A stretch of DNA of 64,000 bases, from positions 248,001-312,000 of the forward strand of contig MCFH01000020.1 in NCBI GenBank assembly GCA_002104945.1. Direction: 5' to 3'. The notes below the pieces were generated by a model. That model had not been told where the DNA came from. It was given only the letters and a program-made list of their open reading frames with translations, and made no database searches. A program made the translations under genes and the position numbers. The stretch comes from Piromyces finnis. Taxonomy: Eukaryota > Neocallimastigomycota > Neocallimastigomycetes > Neocallimastigales > Neocallimastigaceae. The number at the start of each line of letters is the position of its first letter. The stretch's first letter is position 1. Below, piece by piece: positions 13,870 through 24,998 of the stretch.

Positions 13870-15305
13870 TTTCAAATCAATTTACAATCTACCTTAAAAG
13901 AATAATGTTTATATTGTATTGAATAATATTTTAATATTTCTTTTATCTTTTTAAATTTTTTAAATTTTTATTATTTATTTTCTATTTTCCATATTTAAAA
14001 ATTGAATGATTTTTTTGAAAAGGAAAAAAAGAATTATTAAGAATAAATATTAATATCTGTAACAATAACCAAAATTAATTTATTAGATTTATTAATTACC
14101 TTTTTTTTTTAATTAAATTTATATTTACATATTTTTCTTTTCTTTTTTTTTTTTCTTTCTTTTTTACTCTAACTGTCAATTGATAATGAATAATAAAGTT
14201 ATTTATTCATTAAAATTGTTATCATTAGGTATATATTTTATTTATAATTAAAATAAAATATTCTGATTTATAATAGATATATTAATAAATTTATTATTAT
14301 AAATCTAAAAATTAAATATTTATAAGTATTTTTATAGTTCAATTGAAAAATCAAAAAATTATATAAATGTATATATTTATATATATTGTTTTTTTTTTCA
14401 ATCTTTTTTTTTTTTATTTAATTTATTTATTTATTTTTTACTTTTTTGCTAAAAAAAAAAGAAGCCTTTCACTTTTTATATATTCTTTTTATTTTTAAAC
14501 AATTTTCTAAATTTTTTTAAAAAAGAAAAAGAATAATTAATAAAGTTAATTATATAATTTTCTTATATATTCGTTTATACTCTAATAAATTATTTTACAT
14601 TTTCAAACCTAAACATTTCTGGACTTTTCTTCAAAATTAATTAAATACTACCATATTTGGTCTTTAGTCTTTATCCAAAACAAAAAAAATGATGAATTTA
14701 ATTAAATTTAAAAAGAGTATCATCAATATTTCAATAATATATTAGATAATATTTGAATATACTATAATATATTAATAAAATAAATCAAAGTAATTGTCAA
14801 GTCATTTAATATATAATAAAGTTCACAAATCATATTAATGATCTTATATTATAAATTCTTATATCATTAATCACAGGATTATAATATATATTATTAAATT
14901 AAATAATATATTAATCATATATTAATTTTAATTCAATATTAATTATTTTTTAGTTAATTTGATTTTTTTTGGTGTTTTTTTGGTGGTATAAAAAATATTA
15001 TTATGTAGATGATTAAACTTTTTTGTTAAAATAGATAATAAGCATTGAAGTTTTAGAGGTGAAAAGGTGTTTATTTTTAAAAAAGAGAAACATCATTAAA
15101 TTTTATTAAAAAAAACGAAGGTAATACTGAATATAATTAAAAAAAAAAGTAATGAAAAGAATTTTGAATTTTTTGTTTGTGTGTAACATTAATACCTTTT
15201 ATTTCCAACTTTATTTATTATAAAAATAATTAATTTTGAATCAAAAAAGGATTAAAAGCAAAAGAATTTATTCATAAAAGAAAAAGAGGTGAAGAGCTTT
15301 CTTTT
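13870..15305. other. Upstream region of SH3 gene, non-coding
   Basis: Very A+T-rich with many homopolymer runs. It should hold the promoter of the minus-strand SH3 gene next to 13870. No other gene was seen. Confidence 0.65.
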
Positions 15306-16463
<1,158 letters not shown>

Positions 16464-16475
16464 TTTTTTTATTTT

Positions 16476-16477
<2 letters not shown>
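16464..16477. repeat. Left target-site duplication of LINE copy 1
   Basis: The 14-bp word TTTTTTATTTTAAA is repeated at 22210-22223 on the other side of the element. The word is simple, so chance agreement is more likely than for the SINE or LINE copy 2, but its position exactly next to the T tract and at the end of the last 5' monomer supports it. Confidence 0.75.
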
Positions 16478-16520
<43 letters not shown>

Positions 16521-16755
16521 GGCATCAAATATTTTAAACTTTATTATTAATTTAATTAAAATTATAATACATGAAATATAAAAATTAAAATAAAATAAAA
16601 ATAAAAAAAATATGTTTAAATAAACACAAATGAATAAAAATTGGGTATAATGTATTCTAGTAATTTTAATTAAAGTAAGAAAGCCACTATCATACTAAAG
16701 TATAATAATTGTATTTGACTTCCAATGGGACACCGAGCCAAAGATCAAAATTTTG

Positions 16756-19700
16756 TCATGGAACAAAATTATGATCTCCATTGGTTGCGCTGGCCCTCCT
16801 GGCCTGTCTTACTGTTTCTTCAGCATTGACGCTCTTGGATGTTGCTTCAAACCTTTTGAACATTGACCATTGCTGGCCAATAGCAAAAGGCATGATTTTG
16901 GTTAGAAGTTCCGCGGTTACCGTCAAGAATGGTGCTCCTTCATTAGTACCAGATTGAATCTGACGCTTACAAAGTTCTTTCCATTCCCTTGAATTGTAAT
17001 TGATATTGTTAAAACTTCTTCCCCCAAGAAGGAATTTAAATATTTTACTGCACACACTAGAATAATCATACACATTAATATTCACCGGATTATTAGAACT
17101 ATTACTATCATTAACTAAATTACTATCTAAATTAGAATTATTATCTTCACTATTGCTATCATTACTAGTATTATTATTTCTATAACTACTATTGTTATTA
17201 TTACTATTTCTATTATTACTATTGTTACTATTACTATTGTTACTATTACTATTGTTACTATTACTATTGTAATTATTATTACTACTAATGTTACTATTAC
17301 TATTAATGTTATTGCTATCACTACTGATATTATCAATTTCATTATTATTGATAGGACTATTGGAATTACGTTGACTGAAAAAATTTAATAGCTGGACTAT
17401 AGAATCATAATGTTTAATACGGATATCTCTAAATGTTGGACAATCTAATAACCAATGTTTAATACTTTGATCTCCACACTTGCAACATGGACAGTAGTTA
17501 GGACAAACTGGATCAACAAATTTGGCAGCTTTGGCAACTCTAGCATCCAACTTGTATCCGCTTCTTGCTTTCAATAGCCAGTAGAAGCCATAGGCAAACT
17601 CTGGGTACTCATAACATAATTTAATAAAATCTTTAGTTTCAATAAATTTATTATCATCATAATATTGCGCTTTGATTGAATTCCCTTTGAGATCTTTCCA
17701 ATAAAAGTTTTTAACTGCTTTAACATCTCCATGTTTCTTTAATTTTTTATCAAGTGTCCTACTTGATTTGCACCACGTGTATTTTCTAAATTTAGGAATG
17801 TAATTGACAAGGTGTGAGATAATACAATTTGAGTTTTTCCATTTGTTAAAACATCTAACCTGAGCTAACGCACATTTGGCTGACAATGGAGGAATATTCA
17901 AATCTTTTGAAATAGAGTATAAAGATATAAACGATACAGCTTTATGAACTCCGGCGACCCATCGTATTCCTTTGTTAACATGCTTCTGAGCAATCCTAGA
18001 CCTAGCTTTGTTGGATCCAAGTAATGGTGCAAAGTATGAAACTCTGCTAATCACTTGTGAGTTAAGTACTAGTTTTTTGAAAGGAATAGGAATATTAGGA
18101 TTTCTTAAGAATTTACTGACTGAGAAAAGCCCTTTCAAAACCTTGTTATTAAGAGCTTTAATTACTGGTTTAAGGGACAGATTCTTATCAAATGGAACAC
18201 CAAGATAAGTATAACAATCAGTAGTTGGAATGGGTTGTCCTGCTAAGTAAAATGTTGGATCTCTCTTGTTCTGATTTTCTATTGATTCAGGACGAATCAC
18301 CATCGTTGAACATTTCTGGATACCAAATTCCATTTCATTATACAATGCCCATTCATTAACTCTTCTAAGCATCTTTTTTAAGCATCCTCTTGTTGGAGCA
18401 CAAATAACTATATCATCTGCAAAAAGTCCACCACAGCATCGAGTGTCACCTAAACTGACTCCTAGATCTTCGCACTCTCTAAATATATCATTAATAAAGA
18501 GATTAAAGAGAATAGGAGAAAGAGGGCAACCTTGACGGACTCCTTTCTTCACATCAAAAGATTTCGAGAATTGTCCATCTAATTTGACATTAGCCTTAGA
18601 TGTTAAATATAAATTTTTGATAAATTGTAGACTCTTACCTCGGATTCCTAAACAATCTAATTTATGGAGAATATTACCGATTGGGACTGAATCGTATGCT
18701 TTCCTGAGATCTAAAAAGGCCAAATATGTCTCTTTATTATCTAATTGACGTCTACGGCATATTTCTTGGATTGAAATGAAAAGACTAATACTTTCTTCCT
18801 TTTTTCGAAAACCAAATTGTTCAGGTCTAATGAAATTATTCTTTAGACCATATTCTGAGATTCTAGTGGTGACAATTTTGGAAATCAACTTAATACCATT
18901 ATTGATAAGTGATATACCTCGATAGTTATCACAATCTGTCAAATCTCCCTTCTTAGGAATAGAAACAATACTGGATTCATTCCATGAGTTGGGGAAATCT
19001 CCATCCCAAATACGGTTGAATAATTTAAGAATAAAATTTAAACCATGAGCATCATTATCTGAAGTAGTATTACCGGAAGAATTATTATCTGTAGCATTAT
19101 TAGAATCATTACTTGATGGAACTAATGCTTTGTAAAATTCAATTGGAATACCATCCGGACCTGATGCTTTATAATTTGGAGTAGTGAGGATAGCTGACTT
19201 GACTTCATCAATACTAATATCTTGGTTGATATCCCACTCATCAAGCATAGGAAGTGAAAAACGTTTATTCGTTGGTTCTTCATACCAATGCTCCAAATCA
19301 AGACTTACACCACTTGGGTCTGATGCAAGATTTTCGAAATGATCATGCCACACATCTAGTTGTTCTTCCGTAGCAACAACTAATTCTCCATTTTTATTTT
19401 TAATTGGTTGAGCAATAAAGAAAGAATCTTTTCCAATTTTTGCAGTTTTCTTGATCCATTTCCAGGCCTTCTTAGGATTATGACTCTTCATATACTCACA
19501 TCCTGTTTTAATCCAATGAAGATATTCTTGCTTCCTAAATTCATTACATCTTTTGTGGATGTAATCAATGAGTTTACGGTAGATTTTAATTCTTTTAATA
19601 AATTCATCTATATCATAAATTCTTTCTTTTTTAAATCTCTTATACAACTTCATTTTGATTTTTTGGAGATTAAAAATTTGTTGTGAAATATGAAATGAAG

Positions 19701-21321
19701 ACTTTATAACATTATTTGCTGAGGTAATACTGAGCTCGTCTGCAATTGAAAAAGCAGTTGAAGTAAACTCTTTGGAAAGTTCATCTGTAGAAACATTAGG
19801 ATCGTTGAATTTTGCTGAAAGTATTTGGAATTTATTATGACTGATAATAGATTCCTTTTCCTCAATACATTTTAATCTATTCCATTTCAGAATTTTCTTA
19901 GGAACATTAAAGTCATTAGAAAAATCTTCCATAGGAATAATTTTACCATTAATAAGAAGTGGCTTATGGTCTGATACAGGATAAAAATTATTTATAAATG
20001 ATCCTGAGTGAATAAGATCTTTCATCTTCGAATTGATAAGAGCATGGTCAATGTCGGAAGATTGATCACCTCGAGTCCAAGAGATAGTAGACCCTCTAAG
20101 CGGAAGAATTTCCCAATCTCCTAATCCATTAGTTGATAACCAGTTGGATAATTTTACTTTAGACATATTAAAATCACCAACAAGAATCGATGGATGGGAT
20201 GAATGAGTTTGTAACCACAAGCGAACTTCTAACTTTGCATGATCAACATAGATGTTGTGATGACTATGAGGCATATAAACATTTCCAATCGAGCATTTGA
20301 ATCTATTCCAGAGACTAAAAGTATAAATAGAAATAATATACTTTCCAGAGAAGTTTTCAAGTGAGGCTTGACACGAATTGTGAAAACCTAAATATAAACC
20401 TCTCATTCCCGGAACTGATTCGTCAGCTTTCTTGAAAAAGTGTCTATAGTTTCGCAAAGTAACACGACAAGGATAATCTGTATTCGATCCAGAACCATTA
20501 CCAGTTTCTTGGAAACATAAAAATAATGGTTTGAAAATAGCTGTGAAATAGCTAATACTATCTCTCTTTTCGTGATTCCACCCATTGGTGTTCCAACTAA
20601 GACAAAAAGAAAAGTTAACAGGCTTGTTGGATGAGGAAGAATCGTTGCTATTATTATTATTATTAAAGTCATCGTTATTAATGGATGATGCATCAGAGGA
20701 ATAAGTAGAACTATTACTAGATGGCTGTGAAACTGAAGAACTATCAACTATTGAACTGTTATCAGAGTTGATAGAGCTATTAGAATTAATTGTTGAATGT
20801 TGAGATTGAAATTGTGTTTGCTGTAGATCTGGAATATTTTCATGATTGGAAACTTGTTGAAGATCTTGTTGAAGATCTAGTTGAAGATCGGATTGTTGAT
20901 GAGATTGTTGAACTGATTGTTGAAATGATTGTTGAATAGAATGTTGATGTTTATTAGAAACTAAAATTTTACGTTTGAGAGTGGAAAAAGTGTATTTGTG
21001 ATTCCTTCTACTACGAGCTGAAAAGGAAATTGAGGTAACTGAAAGTTTCTTCTTTAACATGTGTAAGATTTTAATACAATCTTTTGATGAACCATGAACC
21101 TTGACTAAGAAAAAGTGATCATTGAAAGTTTGAAAATATTTAACACTAATAACTGAATTAAATTTATCTTCTAGAATAACCTCGAGTTTTTCCCATAGCA
21201 TATTTACTGACCATGATCGAATACCACGGATAAAGAAGGAGCGAATATCATCTAAGGGGATACCATAAGACCGGGTACCACGTCTGATATAATTCTTGTC
21301 TTTAATATAAAGGACTGACAT
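16756..21321 (-). CDS. LINE polyprotein: AP-type endonuclease and reverse transcriptase
   Basis: 1521 aa, unbroken. The enzyme nicks target DNA and copies its own RNA there. Residues 1-120 are a basic N-terminal domain of unknown type (possibly an RNA-binding fold). About 125-170 is Gln-rich and 175-232 Ser/Asn-rich. Residues 236-458 are an exonuclease-endonuclease-phosphatase domain with SWNTNGW, QETG (Glu272), GDFN (382-385), a SDIDHAL segment and SDHKPL (450-455). The reverse transcriptase covers about 690-1010, with GPDGIPIEFYKAL, FLDLRKAYDSVP (motif A), RQGCPLSPILFNLFINDI (motif B) and FADD (967-970, motif C). A zinc-knuckle-like CPCCKCG...KHWLLDC lies near 1273-1297, then an Asn/Ser run (about 1318-1410) and a conserved basic end with AEETVRQARR. 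No RNase H domain is seen. The ATG follows an 888-bp leader and all catalytic motifs are present. Confidence 0.95.
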   Translation of the reverse strand: MSVLYIKDKNYIRRGTRSYGIPLDDIRSFFIRGIRSWSVNMLWEKLEVILEDKFNSVISVKYFQTFNDHFFLVKVHGSSKDCIKILHMLKKKLSVTSISFSARSRRNHKYTFSTLKRKILVSNKHQHSIQQSFQQSVQQSHQQSDLQLDLQQDLQQVSNHENIPDLQQTQFQSQHSTINSNSSINSDNSSIVDSSSVSQPSSNSSTYSSDASSINNDDFNNNNNSNDSSSSNKPVNFSFCLSWNTNGWNHEKRDSISYFTAIFKPLFLCFQETGNGSGSNTDYPCRVTLRNYRHFFKKADESVPGMRGLYLGFHNSCQASLENFSGKYIISIYTFSLWNRFKCSIGNVYMPHSHHNIYVDHAKLEVRLWLQTHSSHPSILVGDFNMSKVKLSNWLSTNGLGDWEILPLRGSTISWTRGDQSSDIDHALINSKMKDLIHSGSFINNFYPVSDHKPLLINGKIIPMEDFSNDFNVPKKILKWNRLKCIEEKESIISHNKFQILSAKFNDPNVSTDELSKEFTSTAFSIADELSITSANNVIKSSFHISQQIFNLQKIKMKLYKRFKKERIYDIDEFIKRIKIYRKLIDYIHKRCNEFRKQEYLHWIKTGCEYMKSHNPKKAWKWIKKTAKIGKDSFFIAQPIKNKNGELVVATEEQLDVWHDHFENLASDPSGVSLDLEHWYEEPTNKRFSLPMLDEWDINQDISIDEVKSAILTTPNYKASGPDGIPIEFYKALVPSSNDSNNATDNNSSGNTTSDNDAHGLNFILKLFNRIWDGDFPNSWNESSIVSIPKKGDLTDCDNYRGISLINNGIKLISKIVTTRISEYGLKNNFIRPEQFGFRKKEESISLFISIQEICRRRQLDNKETYLAFLDLRKAYDSVPIGNILHKLDCLGIRGKSLQFIKNLYLTSKANVKLDGQFSKSFDVKKGVRQGCPLSPILFNLFINDIFRECEDLGVSLGDTRCCGGLFADDIVICAPTRGCLKKMLRRVNEWALYNEMEFGIQKCSTMVIRPESIENQNKRDPTFYLAGQPIPTTDCYTYLGVPFDKNLSLKPVIKALNNKVLKGLFSVSKFLRNPNIPIPFKKLVLNSQVISRVSYFAPLLGSNKARSRIAQKHVNKGIRWVAGVHKAVSFISLYSISKDLNIPPLSAKCALAQVRCFNKWKNSNCIISHLVNYIPKFRKYTWCKSSRTLDKKLKKHGDVKAVKNFYWKDLKGNSIKAQYYDDNKFIETKDFIKLCYEYPEFAYGFYWLLKARSGYKLDARVAKAAKFVDPVCPNYCPCCKCGDQSIKHWLLDCPTFRDIRIKHYDSIVQLLNFFSQRNSNSPINNNEIDNISSDSNNINSNSNISSNNNYNSNSNNSNSNNSNSNNSNNRNSNNNNSSYRNNNTSNDSNSEDNNSNLDSNLVNDSNSSNNPVNINVYDYSSVCSKIFKFLLGGRSFNNINYNSREWKELCKRQIQSGTNEGAPFLTVTAELLTKIMPFAIGQQWSMFKRFEATSKSVNAEETVRQARRASATNGDHNFVP

Positions 21322-21963
21322 GATAATAAATTCTAATTAAAAATATTGAATATAAAATAAATACTAATAAAAATTATAAATATAACGTATATGGAAAAAA
21401 AATCTGTCTCTCTCTCTCTTCTTAAAAGTACTGGATAGTACAAAAATTGTTACGATGCTTTGTTTAAAGTTTCTTTTTTTGAATTCTAGTTGTAAATTTT
21501 CTTTAAAAATTCTAGTTTTGGTTTGTTGTTAGTAAATTCGAATCGCTTTTTGACACTAAACTTGTTTGACTTTACTTTTCATTAAATATTTAAATTGGTA
21601 AAAAATTTGAATCAAGAATGTCGACACCAGAAAGCTTGTGAATAGTATTTTTACATGATGTAGAGTGAATCAGTCTCTTACAAGAAACAATACAACAATA
21701 GCTACATGAATATAAAAATACAATGCAAATACTAAAGTTGACTACATTGGATTCTTACAAGAGAAGAGTAGTACTACATGAATACATGAATAAAAGAAAA
21801 AATACAGCAACAAAATGTATTACTCTTCTAATTAAATACTATACAAACTTGCCTGAATATCAAACATTCAACTTATTCATCAAATACTTAATTCGATGAA
21901 TAAAATGTTTTTTAATCGCTCAGTACCATGAGCTTAGTCCTAATAATTTTCCCTTAAAGACTA
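21322..21963 (-). promoter_or_regulatory. LINE 5' leader with decayed monomer fragment
   Basis: Leader between the monomers and the LINE ATG. At 21917-21963 a short piece repeats the CTCAGTACCATGAGC part of the monomers with divergence, so is a partial third unit. There is no ORF1-like coding frame, so the element is single-ORF. Confidence 0.6.
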
Positions 21964-22209
21964 ACCAAGCATCCATTGCGCAATGCTTGGATTTAATTCT
22001 TTCTACTCTCTCAGTACCATGAGCATGAGTAGACCCCCTTGATAAACTCCATTATTAAATAAATGAAGGCACGTTCCTAAGAGGGCACCAAGCATCCATT
22101 GCGCAATACTTGGATTTAATTCTTTCTACTCTCTCAGTACCATGAGCATGAGTAGACCCCCTTGAGAAACTACATTTATTTAATAAATGAAGGCACGTTC
22201 CCAAGAGGG
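21964..22209 (-). repeat. Two tandem 123-bp LINE 5' monomers
   Basis: Units 21964-22086 and 22087-22209 are exactly 123 bp each and nearly identical. Each holds a hairpin-forming word pair (CCAAGCA with TGCTTGG or its one-base variant) around the perfect palindrome ATTGCGCAAT, and a higher-G+C box with AGTAGACCCCCTT. The outermost unit ends exactly at the target duplication. By analogy with mouse L1, such units usually act as internal promoters; that role here is inference. Confidence 0.85.
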
Positions 22210-22223
22210 TTTTTTATTTTAAA
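22210..22223. repeat. Right target-site duplication of LINE copy 1
   Basis: Matches the 14-bp word at 16464-16477, directly after the last 5' monomer. Confidence 0.75.
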
Positions 22224-22622
22224 AGGGTAAAAAAAAAACAAACTTTTATTTTTTTTTTAAACTTTATTTTTTTCTAATTTTAAATATATATAATTGTGAA
22301 TTAGCGCTTTATTACTTATTTATTAAAACAAAGATATTTTTTTTTTTTTTTATCTTTTTTCTTTTTCTTTCTTAAATTAATATATTATAGTAATTCATTA
22401 TGAAATAATAATAATAAAAGTTTATAAAATGTAAATAGATATTATTTTATAAATTTTTTAAATTATGCTAAAGTAAAAAAGTTTTTTTTTTAATTTTAAT
22501 TTCTTTACAAATGAAAAAAAGGGAGCTGTAGGGTTAATAGTTTAAATAAAATAAATGTGATAAAAAAAAAAAAAAGGTAAACGTAAAAACGAAAAATAAA
22601 TTAATTTATTGAATTATTTGTT
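22224..22622. other. Non-coding, 3' flank of the acyl-CoA synthetase gene
   Basis: A+T-rich spacer holding the 3' untranslated region of the minus-strand gene that ends at 22623. No other feature seen. Confidence 0.65.
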
Positions 22623-24998
22623 TCAATTGTTAACCTTTTCATATAATTGGTTAATAGTATCGCTATAGTAACGCTTAATTTGAATACGTTTATTTTTGAA
22701 AGTTGGTGTTAATAATCCATTTTCAATAGAGAATGGTTCAGAAATTAAAGCAATTTCTTTTGGAATTTCATAACCGTTAAGACCAAAGTTTCTACAGATG
22801 TTTTCAATATCTTGTAAAATTAATAAACGAGCAGATTCAGATTGACATACTTTTTCTAAAGTCCATTCACTGTCATTATCATTTTCACCCTTGATTTCTG
22901 GAATGACATTTTCAATATCTGGAACAACAATACCAACAAGCTTAGATGAAAGTGGATTACCATCAATATAAGATTGAGCAATAAATTTACTATTGTTAAT
23001 GACAGCTTCAATTTTTTCTGGAGCAATGTATTCACCTTGAGCAAGCTTAAAGATATTCTTTTTTCTATCAATAATCTTAATTGTACCGTTTGGTAATAAT
23101 TCACCAATATCACCACTGTGAACCCAACCTTCAGAATCAATAGTTTCAGCAGTAGCTTCTGGATTGTTGTGATAACCAATAAAACTATTGTAACCTCTTG
23201 TACAAATTTCACCTCTTGGATTTGGTTCATCATTGGCATAGTATTCCATTTCTGGGACATCAACTAATTTCATTTCACAACTACAGACTGGTGGACCAAT
23301 ATTACTACCATATTGATATTGATAATCACCATAAAGTTGGATATTAGAAACAGTACAGGTTTCAGTTTGACCATAACCTTCATAAACTTGACAACCAAGA
23401 ACAATTCTCATGAATTCAATAATATTGTAATCAATTGGAGCAGATCCACAAATAATAAACTTCATTCTACCACCAACAACATTTTGAACCTTTTCAAAAA
23501 CAAGTTTATCCCAAATACTATCTCTTGTAATACTATTAAAAAATATAAAAATAAAAATTGAAATAGTTATTAATCAAAATGGTACAAATAATAATTATAA
23601 ACAATACTAATAATAATAATGATAAAAAAAAATAACAGTATGTAATAGTATAAATAAATATTTAAAAACTATATAAATTATGATTAACTTACATTCCCTT
23701 TCTAAGTAAACTACGTTTTCTTGATACAGCAAAATTGAAAATAAGTTTTTTAATAAATCCAGAATTATTAACATTATTCATAATACTATCATAAATTCTA
23801 CAAAGAACTCTTGGGACAGAAGGCATACTATTTGGTTTTAAAATTCCAATATCAGAAGTTAAATTACGAGCACTTCCAGAGAAGAAACCAATTTTTAAAC
23901 CATAACTTTGGAAAGCATGGCTAATAACTCTTTCTAAAACATGAGCTAATGGTAAGTAAGAATAGTGAACATGATTCTTTGAAACATTATAACCAGCATT
24001 TTCGAAATAACCATGAACAGAAGCGCAAATACTCTTATTCTTTAAAATAACACCCTTTGGAGTACCAGTAGTACCAGAGGTATAACAAATGGTAAAAACA
24101 TCTTCTGGAGTAATATAAACTGGTTCAACACGGTGTTCCTTACCATAATTTAAAACTTCATCCAAAGTACGAAGAGAAAGACCTAATTCTTTAGCCTTTT
24201 CTAATTTATCAGCTGGAATAGTTTTTAAACCATAGTTACAGACAATGATATGTTCTAAAACATTAGTTTTGGTTTTAAGTTCAAAGAGGTTGTTAAGATG
24301 TTCCATATGAGTAATAACTAATTTAATATTAGTATTGTCAATAATATATTTAAGAGAACTAATATCAAAACTGTTATAGAGTGGAGTAGAAATAATTGTG
24401 TAGAAAAGACAAGCTATTAAAAATAATATAAAATGAATATTATTATTTAGTTTAAGAAAAATCAAATAATAATTTATTTTAAAAAAATTTTTTTTTATTT
24501 ACCATTATCAGCAATATTCCATTCTGGACAATTTACCATATAGATACCAAGAGTTTTTTCAAATTCACATTTTGGTTTATAACCATATAAATTAATCATG
24601 GCTGAACCAAGATTAATGTAAGCTTCTTCAGCTTCACCTATATTTATATTAATAAAAAGAATGAGAAAATAATACTATATCTTGAAAAAAAAATATTGAT
24701 TAATTTTACCAAAGGTCATCCATTCATATTTATTATTAACTCTTCTACCCAAGAAATCAGCGTCTCTTCCATGAATTTCCATGTTATTATAGAAACAATC
24801 AACAGAAGTACAGATTTTTTTTATTTTTTCTTCACCAGTTTCTTTATCTATATAAGGATAAGTGATATGATCGTAAAGTTCACCATTGTGAACATTTCTA
24901 CGAATAATATCTGATTCTCCTTTTTTATCATTCTTTATAAGAATGGACTGGTTCTTTAAAGTTTCTTGATCGATATCTGGTTGTGAAAAGAAAAACAT
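22623..24998 (-). CDS. Long-chain acyl-CoA synthetase (fatty acid--CoA ligase)
   Basis: Activates fatty acids with ATP and coenzyme A for lipid synthesis or transport. Four exons: 24998-24710, 24637-24503, 24413-23693 and 23532-22623; the sum is 2055 nt, or 684 aa, with consistent phases and a GTAAGT donor after exon 3. The exon 2/3 junction restores the family sequence WNIADNACLFY. The AMP-binding P-loop YTSGTTGTPKGV lies at about 252-263, the YGQTE adenylate-binding motif at 435-439, GWVHSGDIG at about 517-525, and the fatty-acid signature DRKKNIFKLAQGEYI near 537-551. Size is typical for eukaryotic ACSL/Faa proteins. The C-terminus (KVNN) is not a peroxisomal targeting signal. No strong membrane anchor is obvious at the start, so location is open (endoplasmic reticulum or lipid droplet is usual). 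Confidence 0.95.

Larger units (their letters stand above)
16478..22209 (-). mobile_element. Full-length non-LTR retrotransposon (LINE), copy 1
   Basis: 5732 bp on the minus strand. From the 5' end (22209) it has two complete 123-bp monomers and part of a third, a 5' untranslated region, one intact ORF (21321-16756), a 3' untranslated region of about 240 bp and a poly-A tail of about 40 (poly-T at 16478-16517). Flanking 14-bp target duplications and the uninterrupted ORF suggest a recent and possibly active insertion. With endonuclease, reverse transcriptase and a downstream zinc knuckle but no visible RNase H or separate ORF1, it fits the broad L1/Tad-like group of non-LTR elements; the exact clade is not settled. 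A shorter copy is at 37220-41137 and a fossil near 61600. Confidence 0.92.

Noticed and set aside
18008-18208. Plus-strand frame within the LINE, also seen at 38724-38924
   Set aside because: Antisense of the reverse transcriptase coding frame; conserved only because the LINE copies are conserved.
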